From Sideroxydans sp. (GTDB taxonomy: Bacteria; Pseudomonadota; Gammaproteobacteria; Burkholderiales; Gallionellaceae), in assembly GCA_027310665.1 (NCBI GenBank), contig DAIDAJ010000003.1, forward strand, positions 1 through 52,551: a stretch of 52,551 nt of DNA. The letters are read 5' to 3'. Below are positions 7,545 to 15,196 of the stretch, in pieces. The first letter of the stretch is position 1. Each line of letters begins with the position of its first letter. The translations under genes and the position numbers were made by a program. Below the pieces are notes generated by a model. It had not been told where the DNA came from. It searched no databases and saw only the letters and a program-made list of their open reading frames with translations.

Positions 7545-8456
7545 ATGAGTGAAGAGATAAGTCTGTTCAATATCGGGGTGGTGGAGCGGGAAACCGGGAT
7601 AGGCAAGGACACGTTGCGAGTGTGGGAGAAACGCTACGGATTCCCGCTGCCGGTGCGCGATCAGCACGAAGATCGGCTTTATCCGGCAGAGCAGGTCGAC
7701 CAGTTGCGGCTGATAAAACGTTTGCTGGACATCGGGATGCGTCCGGCCAAGGTGGTTGGTCTGTCGTATCCGGAGCTCAACGCCTTGCTGACCGAGACGC
7801 CCGGGGAAGAACCGGTCTATTCCTCGGAATTGCTTGAATTTGTCGAGCTCATCAAGGCGCATCAGGGAGGGGAGCTGAAATTGGCCCTGAATCTGGCCTT
7901 GTTGCGACAAGGGATGGGTGATTTTTTGTCCAAGACAATCCACCCTCTTAATCTACTGGTGGGCGATGCCTGGCTGCGCGGTGAAATACGCGTGTTTGAG
8001 GAGCATCTGTATAGCGAACAGATCATCAGTGTCTTGCGCACCGCAATCACGACGATCCGGAATCCCAGGGGCACTCCGCGCGTGCTGCTGACCACCTTGC
8101 CCGGCGAGGAGCATAGTCTTGGCTTGCTGATGGCAGAGGCGACCCTGAGTTTGAGTAGAGCGTATTGCACGATGCTCGGGGTGCAGACGCCGATCAGCGA
8201 GATCGTGCTGGCCGTGCAGGCGCATCAGGCGGATGTGCTGACATTGTCCTTCAGCAGTGCCATGCCGGCCGCGCAGGTGAAATCCGGGGTGGAGCAAGTG
8301 CGCAAGGCATTGCCAGGGAATGTGTCCTTGTGGATCGGCGGTGCGGGGGTGCAGAAACAGCGCAATGTCGAACCGGGGATACAGGTGATGGGCCCCCTGT
8401 CCGATCTGACTGGCGCGGTGCTCGCCTGGCGTGCTGCCATCTCAGGCAATGGCTGA
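7545..8456 (+). CDS. MerR-family B12-binding transcriptional regulator, CarH/LitR photoreceptor type
   Basis: 303 residues. An N-terminal MerR winged helix (IGVVERETGIGKDTLRVWEK, then YGFPLPVR) is followed by a four-helix cobalamin-binding region and a C-terminal B12-binding Rossmann domain. The photoreceptor motif Wx9EH is present (W143, E153, H154), and ExHxxG is present as GEEHSLG (H190 as probable cobalt ligand). In CarH, adenosylcobalamin holds a DNA-bound tetramer in the dark and light breaks it. The residue after W143 is Leu, whereas Thermus CarH has the light-state His ligand there, so the photoproduct may differ. It overlaps the photolyase gene by 8 bp and diverges from the lipid operon. 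Confidence 0.9.
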   Translation: MSEEISLFNIGVVERETGIGKDTLRVWEKRYGFPLPVRDQHEDRLYPAEQVDQLRLIKRLLDIGMRPAKVVGLSYPELNALLTETPGEEPVYSSELLEFVELIKAHQGGELKLALNLALLRQGMGDFLSKTIHPLNLLVGDAWLRGEIRVFEEHLYSEQIISVLRTAITTIRNPRGTPRVLLTTLPGEEHSLGLLMAEATLSLSRAYCTMLGVQTPISEIVLAVQAHQADVLTLSFSSAMPAAQVKSGVEQVRKALPGNVSLWIGGAGVQKQRNVEPGIQVMGPLSDLTGAVLAWRAAISGNG

Positions 8457-9888
8457 GCCGCGCTTTTCAAAATCACTGTGCTGGTTCCGGCGCGACCTGC
8501 GCCTGGAGGACCAGGCGGCGCTGTCCCTGGCTCTGGCACAGAGCGGGCAGGTCTATTGTGCATTCATCTTCGATACGGACATCCTGGACGCGCTTGCCGG
8601 CAAGCAGGACAGGCGCGTGGAATTCATCTGGCATTGCGTCGATGAATTGCGCGTGAAGCTGGAGCAAATGGGAGGCGCATTGCACGTGCTGCACGGCAAG
8701 GCGGAGATACTTGTTCCCGGCTTGGCAAAACAGCTTGGCGTCGAGGCGGTATTCTGCAACCGCGATTATGAGCCGAATGCGCGCAGGCGCGATGAAGCCG
8801 TCGCTGCGCAACTGCAGCTGATGGGGATCGACCTGCACAGCAGCAAGGACCAGGTCATCTTCGAGGGAGCGGAGATACTCAACGGCAAGGGTTCGCCCTA
8901 TGCCGTGTTCACGCCCTACAAGCATGGGTGGCTCAGGCGTTTGTCGGAAGCGGATTATCGCGGACATGACACGCGCCGGTTGTCGAAGCGTCTGGCCAGG
9001 CAGGCGCCGCTTGCGATGCCGGGGCTGAATGATCTCGGCTTTCTGGCTACCGACCTGCTGCGCACGTATCCATACTCCGGAGTGACGGGGGCGTCGCGCT
9101 TGTTCGATGATTTTGCGCAGCGCATCGACCGCTATCGCGAGACCCGCGATTTCCCCGGCATCAAAGGCGGATCGTATTTGTCGCCGCACCTGCGTTTCGG
9201 AACGATCTCGATACGCCGTCTGGTCGGGTTCTGCCATGAGCGCCGAGGCGAGCCGGGAGTGGATACCTACCTGTCCGAATTGGTCTGGCGCGAGTTCTAC
9301 CAGATGCTGCTTTCCCATTTTCCCGGCTTGGCCGAAGGGCGCAGTTTCAAATCCGTTTTCGAACATCTGGCTTTCACCAGTGACGGCGACCGTCTCGAAA
9401 AATGGAAACAGGGGCAAACCGGTTATCCGCTGATCGACGCCGGGATGCGCCAGCTCAGCCAGACCGGCTTCATGCATAACCGCCTGCGCATGCTCACGGC
9501 GTCGTTCCTGGTCAAGGACCTGGATGTCGATTGGCGTTTGGGCGAGCGCCACTTTGCCGAGCTGTTGCTCGATTTCGATCTGGCCTCCAACAACGGCGGC
9601 TGGCAGTGGGCGGCCTCCACCGGTTGCGATGCCCAGCCCTGGTTCCGCATATTCAACCCGATCACGCAGTCGCAGAAATTCGATCCGCATGGAAGATTCA
9701 TCCGCCGTTATGTGCCTGAGCTGAGCCACGTTCCGGACGTGTTCATCCACGCCCCATGGCGCATGAATATCCCGCAACAGCAGGTTCATCAGTGCCGCAT
9801 CGGCACGGACTATCCCGCGCCGCTGGTTGAACACTCAGCGGCACGGGCTATGGCCCTGCAACGCTATTCCGCGATGCGTCCCCGTTAA
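8449..9888 (+). CDS. phrB: Deoxyribodipyrimidine photolyase (CPD photolyase)
   Basis: 479 residues. The N-terminal antenna-binding Rossmann domain begins LCWFRRDLRLEDQAAL. The C-terminal FAD domain carries the hallmark GGWQWAASTGCDAQPWFRIF (Trp and Asn residues of the FAD and lesion pocket) and ITQSQKFDPHG. The protein uses blue light to split cyclobutane pyrimidine dimers. I chose ATG 8449, which overlaps the regulator stop by 8 bp and has CAGG a few bases upstream; ATG 8431 is possible. Co-transcription with a light-responsive regulator implies light-induced repair. Confidence 0.93.
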   Translation: MAEPRFSKSLCWFRRDLRLEDQAALSLALAQSGQVYCAFIFDTDILDALAGKQDRRVEFIWHCVDELRVKLEQMGGALHVLHGKAEILVPGLAKQLGVEAVFCNRDYEPNARRRDEAVAAQLQLMGIDLHSSKDQVIFEGAEILNGKGSPYAVFTPYKHGWLRRLSEADYRGHDTRRLSKRLARQAPLAMPGLNDLGFLATDLLRTYPYSGVTGASRLFDDFAQRIDRYRETRDFPGIKGGSYLSPHLRFGTISIRRLVGFCHERRGEPGVDTYLSELVWREFYQMLLSHFPGLAEGRSFKSVFEHLAFTSDGDRLEKWKQGQTGYPLIDAGMRQLSQTGFMHNRLRMLTASFLVKDLDVDWRLGERHFAELLLDFDLASNNGGWQWAASTGCDAQPWFRIFNPITQSQKFDPHGRFIRRYVPELSHVPDVFIHAPWRMNIPQQQVHQCRIGTDYPAPLVEHSAARAMALQRYSAMRPR

Positions 9889-9921
9889 TCCAACCCTTAA
9901 GCGCCAAAAGGAGAAGTGAAT

Positions 9922-10485
9922 ATGAGCAAGTTGGTCCAGCTGGTTTACATCAGTCGCTCGAATCTGCCGGAGATGGGCAGGAACGACATCATCGCGCCCC
10001 AGGTCGCGCAAATCCTGAGCAAGTCGCGTCGCAACAATCGCGCCAGGCGGATCGTCGGTGCGCTGTATTACGGTAACGGCTTCTTCTACCAATGCCTGGA
10101 AGGGGAGGAGAAGGACTTGCTGGCGCTGTATGAGACGTTGAAAACCGACCCGCGGCATACCGATTTGCTGATCGTGTCCTTCAAGCCGATCGAACAGAAA
10201 AGCTTTGGCGAATGGGAGATGAAATATGTGCCTGCCGAAAGGGATATCAACCGGATGTTGAGTGCATTTGGCATGTCGAAATTCGATCCTTACCGCTTCG
10301 ATGAGCGAATGAACAAGCAGATGCTGCAATTGTTGCTCAGAGGGCCGGAACTGGCACAGGATGATTTTGCGTCGGGCGATCAGGCCATGCCGGTGCAAAA
10401 GTGCGCCTGCCGCGAGTGGAAGCTCGCGACTCTGGTATTGGCCGTATTGCTTTGTGCCGGTTTGATACGCCAGGTGATTTCATGA
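9922..10485 (+). CDS. BLUF-domain blue-light sensor with C-terminal membrane helix
   Basis: 187 residues. The BLUF domain has all flavin-switch residues: Y9 (LVYISRS), N39 (RRNN), Q57 (FFYQCLEG) and W98/M100 (GEWEMKY). There is a roughly six-residue insertion between the Tyr and Asn compared with short BLUF proteins. After a linker containing KCAC, residues of about 164-183 (LATLVLAVLLCAGLI) form one hydrophobic helix at the very end, suggesting a tail-anchored sensor facing the cytoplasm. There is no EAL, GGDEF or cyclase output domain, so it must signal through a partner. ATG 9922 has GGAG 8 nt upstream. It lies 33 bp after the photolyase gene. Confidence 0.9.
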   Translation: MSKLVQLVYISRSNLPEMGRNDIIAPQVAQILSKSRRNNRARRIVGALYYGNGFFYQCLEGEEKDLLALYETLKTDPRHTDLLIVSFKPIEQKSFGEWEMKYVPAERDINRMLSAFGMSKFDPYRFDERMNKQMLQLLLRGPELAQDDFASGDQAMPVQKCACREWKLATLVLAVLLCAGLIRQVIS

Positions 10486-10621
10486 TCATCCTCCAGGTGA
10501 TTGCCGACTTTTAAACCCGATGGGTCGAAATGTCGCGCAATTGAACAAAAACAATTGAAAAAAAGATCGGTGCCGGCGCGATCCGGACGTAATCCCTATC
10601 ACTATCTTATGGAGTTCTATG

Positions 10622-11947
10622 ATGTTCGGCGTTTCCAGGAAATACCAAAACCAGATCGACGGGCTGCAACATGAACTGTTGCCGCTCAGGAATATGTTTG
10701 CTGCCCTCAAGCGCAGCATGGCGGTCATCGAATTTTCGATGGACGGTGTGATTCTCGATGCCAACCCCAACTTTTGCAGGGCGGTGGGATATGCCGAAAA
10801 CGAAATCCGCGGTATGCACCATAGTGCCTTGTGCGATGAGGCGTATGCGCGCTCCCAGGAGTATCAGCAATTCTGGAGCAGGCTGCGCCAGGCCGAGTCG
10901 TTCCGTGGCAAGTTCCGGCGCGTGAACAAGAACGGTGCGACCGTATGGTTGGAAGCGACCTATTTCCCGGTAACCGGCAACGATGGGCGTGTCGAGAAGG
11001 TGATCAAAATTGCCAGCGATATCACGCAGCAGGTGAAGGAGGCGGAATATTTCCGCAATCTGGTTTCGGCACTGAACCGTTCCATGGCCGTCATCGAGTT
11101 CGACATGCGGGGTAACGTGATCGAGGCCAATGCCAATTTCCTTGAGGTGATGGGATATGGAGCCGAAGAGATCAAGGGACTGCATCATCGGAAATTCTGC
11201 CGCGAAGAATATGCCTCCAGCGCTGAATACAAGGAGTTCTGGAGCAGGCTGAACCGCGGTGACTACTTTACCGGTCAACATGAGCGCGTTGCGAAGGACG
11301 GCCATGCGGTGTGGCTCGAGGCCAGTTATAACCCGGTAAACGATGAACACGGTAAGCCATACAGAGTAATCAAATTTGCGGCAGACATTACCCGGAAGGT
11401 ACTTCGCCAACAGGCAGAATCACAAAGTGCGCGCATGGCCTATGAAATTTCCCTGGAAACAGAACAGGTTTCATCGAATGGCGAGCAGATCATCCTGCAG
11501 GCTACCGACAAAATGCGCGCGCTATCCGGGCAGGTACAAGCTTCCTCGGATCAGGTGCAGAGCCTCGGCGAGCAAACCCGGCAGATCACGTCTATCGTCA
11601 AGACGATCAAGGAAATCGCCGATCAGACCAATCTGTTGGCGCTGAACGCGGCGATCGAGGCCGCGCGCGCGGGTGAAAGTGGCCGCGGGTTTGCGGTGGT
11701 GGCAGATGAAGTGCGCAAGCTGGCCGAACGCACCAGCGGTTCCACGACTGAAATTAGCAGGATGATCGAGGCCATCCAAATCGGAAGCAAGGCTGTGATT
11801 GAAAGCATGGCGCGAAGTCAGGCCGGAGTCGAAGACGGCGTCCATCTCGCCAACGGCGCAGGTGCTGCAATCCACCAGATTCGCGCCGGGGCGCGGAAGG
11901 TGGTCGATGCGGTACAGCAATTTGCGGAGGCAATAGACGGAAAGTGA
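10622..11947 (+). CDS. Soluble PAS-PAS chemoreceptor (BdlA-like methyl-accepting protein)
   Basis: 441 residues and no membrane segment. Two similar PAS domains (about 20-135 and 145-255) each carry the same order of motifs: [15 protein letters not shown] or NFLEVMGY, then the FWSRL segment and a DIT end. The signalling domain follows, with the highly conserved hairpin tip [20 protein letters not shown] and [18 protein letters not shown]. It should couple to CheA/CheW. The layout resembles BdlA of Pseudomonas, which governs biofilm dispersal. The two PAS repeats look like an internal duplication. ATG 10619 is an alternative start; 10622 has better spacing from GGAG. No ligand residues can be named. 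Confidence 0.9.
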   Translation: MFGVSRKYQNQIDGLQHELLPLRNMFAALKRSMAVIEFSMDGVILDANPNFCRAVGYAENEIRGMHHSALCDEAYARSQEYQQFWSRLRQAESFRGKFRRVNKNGATVWLEATYFPVTGNDGRVEKVIKIASDITQQVKEAEYFRNLVSALNRSMAVIEFDMRGNVIEANANFLEVMGYGAEEIKGLHHRKFCREEYASSAEYKEFWSRLNRGDYFTGQHERVAKDGHAVWLEASYNPVNDEHGKPYRVIKFAADITRKVLRQQAESQSARMAYEISLETEQVSSNGEQIILQATDKMRALSGQVQASSDQVQSLGEQTRQITSIVKTIKEIADQTNLLALNAAIEAARAGESGRGFAVVADEVRKLAERTSGSTTEISRMIEAIQIGSKAVIESMARSQAGVEDGVHLANGAGAAIHQIRAGARKVVDAVQQFAEAIDGK

Positions 11948-12050
11948 TACCGACTGCCTGGCAGGCCGCACTTGGCACCAAGGCAGGACTGGATTCATCT
12001 CCCGGCCCACTTTTGCCCGCCCGGGTGCGCCATCTCATCAAGGAGTCAGG

Positions 12051-12107
12051 ATGATCCATGCCGGGGGATACTTACAAGGCTGTTGTTGCCGGTTGCTTCG
12101 TGAATGA
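12051..12107 (+). CDS. Possible 18-residue peptide with a Cys triplet
   Basis: ATG 12051 follows AAGGAG with ideal spacing and opens an ORF translating to MIHAGGYLQGCCCRLLRE. The three consecutive Cys and the good ribosome-binding site are the only support. The stop lies inside the downstream hairpin, so it could be a leader peptide for the cyclase gene about 200 bp further on. It may equally be chance. Confidence 0.2.
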   Translation: MIHAGGYLQGCCCRLLRE

Positions 12108-12165
12108 AACGAAGCATGTGATGCATTCCAGCCTGCCCCAAGGCAATACTGCAAGATTTCCGCAA

Positions 12166-12189
12166 GGCAGGCCTTGATCAAGGCCTGCC
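12166..12189. repeat. Perfect 24-bp palindrome
   Basis: GGCAGGCCTTGA is followed immediately by its exact reverse complement. No T-run follows on either strand, so it is not a canonical intrinsic terminator. It could be a protein-binding dyad or a transcript-end hairpin for the chemoreceptor gene. Confidence 0.6.
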
Positions 12190-12307
12190 ATTCAATCCCT
12201 CACCCCTCATGAAGATAGACAATTCCAGCCCATACCGTTAGGGTACGGACCTGCCTATCTGAGATTCCGGATATGGCCTTGATAGCCAAAAGAATAATCT
12301 CGTACAA

Positions 12308-14146
12308 ATGTCTGCCAAATCAGCTATTCCCTTGTTCAGTAGAAATCGCTGGCTGTCCCTGTTAGCTTGCCTGCTGGCGATGTTTGCCGGATCAGTGCAT
12401 GCGCAACCGTTGCTGCTCACGGAACTGCCGTCAGGATCGCTCGGCGGCTGGACCGACCTGTACGTTGAAGAGGAACAGGCGCCGGATCTGGCGGCAGCTC
12501 AGGAACTGCTGCACGAAGGTAAGTTTCACCCTGTCGATCGGCCGATACTGTCGCAAGGCATCGGCAGCAAACCGCAATGGCTGCACCTCGCACTCATCAA
12601 CCCCGCTGTCGCTCCCATTTCCCTGAAGCTGTCCGTTGGTACGACCTGGACGGACCGTATCGACGCCTACCTGGTGCATGACGGTCAGCCGACGGTCAGT
12701 TGGCTCACCGGTGACGAGCTTCCGCGAGCCCCGGGGCTTACTCAGGGAATAGGTTACATCCTGTCCCCCGCCTTTGCTCCGGGCCGGAGCGATCTGTTCC
12801 TGCGCGTGGATTCGACCGACCCGTTGATCTTCCCCATCGAATTGCTGACAGAAGAGCAGGCCAAAGAACAGCAGCAACTAGTGCACTACAGTTACGGCTT
12901 CATCTTCGGCTTCATGATGGCGCTCGCTGCCTACAACGCGACCCTGTTCTTCGGGTTGCGCAAACGCAGCCACCTGTACTACGCGGTATACTTGGTCAGC
13001 CTGGTCGTGCTGATCGCCTGTTATACCGGACATGGCTTTGCCTGGCTGTGGCCGGATCGGCCGCAAGTGCAACGCTATGCGATCCTGGTCGCGATGGTGA
13101 TCTACGGCTGTTGCGGATTGTTGTTCGCCAGCCGCTTCCTTTCTCTCAAGGAGCATGCGCCCCGCGCGTTGGGCTTCGTCCGGCTGTTCGCCGCCGCGGG
13201 ACTGATAGCCATTGCGACCAGCATCCTGCTCGACAGCCAGCTTGCCGCCGCGCTGGTCGCATTCAATTTTGCCGCACTGTTCAGTCTGTCGATGGTCCTG
13301 CTCGGCCTTCTCACCATTCGGAACAGCCAGCCGTCCGGCCGTTATTTCCTCATCGCAGCCGTCTTCGGCATGCTCGGTGCGGGCAGCACGACGCTGGCGG
13401 TATGGGGCGAGATCCCGTTCAACACGATTACTTACCACGCGCTTGAAATCGGCATGGTGATCGAGGCGACGCTGTTCGCGCTGGCGCTGTCATACCGTTT
13501 CAACGAGATGAGCGGCAGCCTCGCCAAGATCAACGCCCTGAACGATCAATTATCCGGAGAGGTGGCCGAACGCAAAAAGATGGAAGAGCAGATACGGCAA
13601 CTGGCTTTCCACGATACGCTCACCGAGCTGCCCAATCGCCGCCTGCTTCTGGACCGGCTGGAGCAGACCATTGCGGTGAGCCAGCGAAAGAATAGCTACG
13701 CCGCGCTGATATTCCTCGATCTGGACAACTTCAAGCCGCTTAACGATATGCATGGGCATGTGGTTGGCGATCTGTTGCTCATGGAAGTCGCGAGAAGGCT
13801 GCAGAGTTGCGTGCGGGAATCGGATACCGTCGCGCGTTTCGGCGGCGACGAATTCGTGGTGATGTTGGGTGACCTGGGGGAAGGCAAATCCGGATCGCTC
13901 ACCCAGGCCCGCATCGTGGCGGAGAAGATCCTTGCTGCCATCTCCGGACCCTATCGGTTCACGCTGGCGCAGGAAGGACAGACGGCGTCCGATATCGAGC
14001 ACTACTGCACGGCAAGCATCGGTGTGGTCGTATTCACCGACCACATGGGCAGCCCGGATGACCTTATCAGATGGGGGGATAGTGCGATGTATCGGGCCAA
14101 AATGGCCGGGCGCAATACGATCCGGTTTTTTGAATCACAGGATTGA
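12308..14146 (+). CDS. 7TMR-DISM diguanylate cyclase
   Basis: 612 residues. A signal peptide (LACLLAMFAGSVHA) is followed by a periplasmic 7TMR-DISM sensory domain (about 30-180) and seven membrane helices (about 190-395). A short coiled coil (MSGSLAKINALNDQLSGEVAERKK) leads into a GGDEF domain with the catalytic GGDEF at about 512-516 and an RESD inhibitory c-di-GMP site just before it. It should make c-di-GMP in response to a periplasmic, probably carbohydrate-like, ligand. No clear Shine-Dalgarno stands before ATG 12308, though the signal peptide supports this start. It ends 278 bp before the next gene, and that gap contains nothing recognisable until the TetR promoter. Confidence 0.92.
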   Translation: MSAKSAIPLFSRNRWLSLLACLLAMFAGSVHAQPLLLTELPSGSLGGWTDLYVEEEQAPDLAAAQELLHEGKFHPVDRPILSQGIGSKPQWLHLALINPAVAPISLKLSVGTTWTDRIDAYLVHDGQPTVSWLTGDELPRAPGLTQGIGYILSPAFAPGRSDLFLRVDSTDPLIFPIELLTEEQAKEQQQLVHYSYGFIFGFMMALAAYNATLFFGLRKRSHLYYAVYLVSLVVLIACYTGHGFAWLWPDRPQVQRYAILVAMVIYGCCGLLFASRFLSLKEHAPRALGFVRLFAAAGLIAIATSILLDSQLAAALVAFNFAALFSLSMVLLGLLTIRNSQPSGRYFLIAAVFGMLGAGSTTLAVWGEIPFNTITYHALEIGMVIEATLFALALSYRFNEMSGSLAKINALNDQLSGEVAERKKMEEQIRQLAFHDTLTELPNRRLLLDRLEQTIAVSQRKNSYAALIFLDLDNFKPLNDMHGHVVGDLLLMEVARRLQSCVRESDTVARFGGDEFVVMLGDLGEGKSGSLTQARIVAEKILAAISGPYRFTLAQEGQTASDIEHYCTASIGVVVFTDHMGSPDDLIRWGDSAMYRAKMAGRNTIRFFESQD

Positions 14147-14352
14147 GCGAAGGGTGGTCAGCCTGTCGTTTTGAAAGTCCCCGGAAAATAGTCATTCCGC
14201 AAGGTGCGTCAGCACAAAACATTAATTTCTGTCACCCCTGCAATATTCCCGTCTGTAATTCGTCTGCACAACTACCTGTAACACAACGCTGATGATCTTC
14301 GATTCTTGTACAAGGTCATGAATATAAGCGTGGCAAGGTTTAGAACATAAAT

Positions 14353-14393
14353 TAATTCAGTCGATTGACTTAATCAAATGACTGAATTATTCT
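14353..14393 (+). promoter_or_regulatory. Promoter of the TetR-RND operon covered by a palindrome
   Basis: TTGACT (14365-14370) and TATTCT (14388-14393) are spaced by 17 bp. The arms TAATTCAGTC (14353-14362) and GACTGAATTA (14380-14389) form a perfect inverted repeat with a 17-bp centre that itself contains TTGA/TCAA. The dyad overlaps both promoter boxes, the usual arrangement for TetR autorepression. The start codon is about 30 nt downstream. Confidence 0.65.
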
Positions 14394-14424
14394 GCTTCAT
14401 ATTCAAACAATTCCGGGGCGACAC

Positions 14425-15141
14425 ATGGCTGTCAAGAAAGAAACCCGCTGCCTGTTCCTTCAAGCAGCTCAGCGCCTGCTTGGCCATCAACCGAGTACGC
14501 AGGAGGAGACGCGCTGGCGCTTGCTGCAAGCCGCTGCCGAAGTGTTCGCTGAAGTGGGTTATCACGCCGCGACCACGCGCGAGATCTGCAAACGGGCCGA
14601 GGTCAATCTCGCCTCCATCCATTATTACTACGGCGACAAGGCGGAACTGTACCGGGAAGTGTTCCGCCTGCCTTTCCTGAACGAATGCAACACGTTCGCC
14701 ACGCTGGATGTCGCGCAAGTCACACTGGAAGAAGCGCTGAGGTCCTTCTACGGCTGGCTGTTTCCGCCGACAGTGGAGGAAGACCCGATGCAGCAGCTCT
14801 TCATGCGGCTGCATGCGCGCGAAAACGCCGAGCCCAGCGGCGTGCTGGGGGACGCCATGGTGCAGGCGTTCCGCCCGAATCACGAAAAGATGCAAGCCTT
14901 GCTGTGCCGCGAGTTCGGGCTGGGGGAACCCGATGCCGATGTGGACAGGCTGACTTTCGCGGTCATCGGTCTGGCGACCTTCTATTTCCACAACCGCATG
15001 GCGCTCGACTATTTCGCGCCGACCCTGGTCAGCGGGCAGAAGGCGCGGGAGACGATGACGGAAAGGCTGGTCGGATATGCCGTCGCGTTGATCGAGGCGG
15101 AGCGCAGACGCCGCGCAATCGCAACTGATACGAACACGTAG
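14425..15141 (+). CDS. TetR-family regulator with CerR-type C-terminal domain
   Basis: 238 residues. An N-terminal extension of about 25 residues precedes the TetR helix-turn-helix (TRWRLLQAAAEVFAEVGYHAATTREICKRA, recognition helix near ASIHYYYGDKAELYREVF). The C-terminal ligand domain (LFMRLHARENAEPSGVL) resembles the CerR/DUF1956 group, which often represses adjacent RND pumps. It lies 55 bp upstream of the RND adaptor gene in the same direction and is probably co-transcribed. The perfect palindrome over its promoter is the likely operator. The inducer is unknown. Confidence 0.88.
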   Translation: MAVKKETRCLFLQAAQRLLGHQPSTQEETRWRLLQAAAEVFAEVGYHAATTREICKRAEVNLASIHYYYGDKAELYREVFRLPFLNECNTFATLDVAQVTLEEALRSFYGWLFPPTVEEDPMQQLFMRLHARENAEPSGVLGDAMVQAFRPNHEKMQALLCREFGLGEPDADVDRLTFAVIGLATFYFHNRMALDYFAPTLVSGQKARETMTERLVGYAVALIEAERRRRAIATDTNT

Positions 15142-15196
15142 ACCGGCCTGCCAAACCTGCCCGGAAACCGAGATCGTTTTGAAAGGAAGAACCAGA

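Larger units (their letters stand above)
11948..12307. other. 360-bp gap between chemoreceptor and diguanylate cyclase: two structured elements, one possible small ORF
   Basis: The gap holds a candidate 18-codon ORF (12051-12107), a hairpin with 8-bp arms TGCTTCGT/ACGAAGCA (12094-12116) and a perfect 24-bp palindrome (12166-12189). A short hairpin CCGT/ACGG lies near 12234-12247. I see no riboswitch consensus, tRNA or good sigma-70 promoter. Confidence 0.5.

Noticed and set aside
11948..12307. c-di-GMP riboswitch upstream of the diguanylate cyclase
   Set aside because: No GEMM-I or GEMM-II consensus core could be matched; only a hairpin and a palindrome are present.
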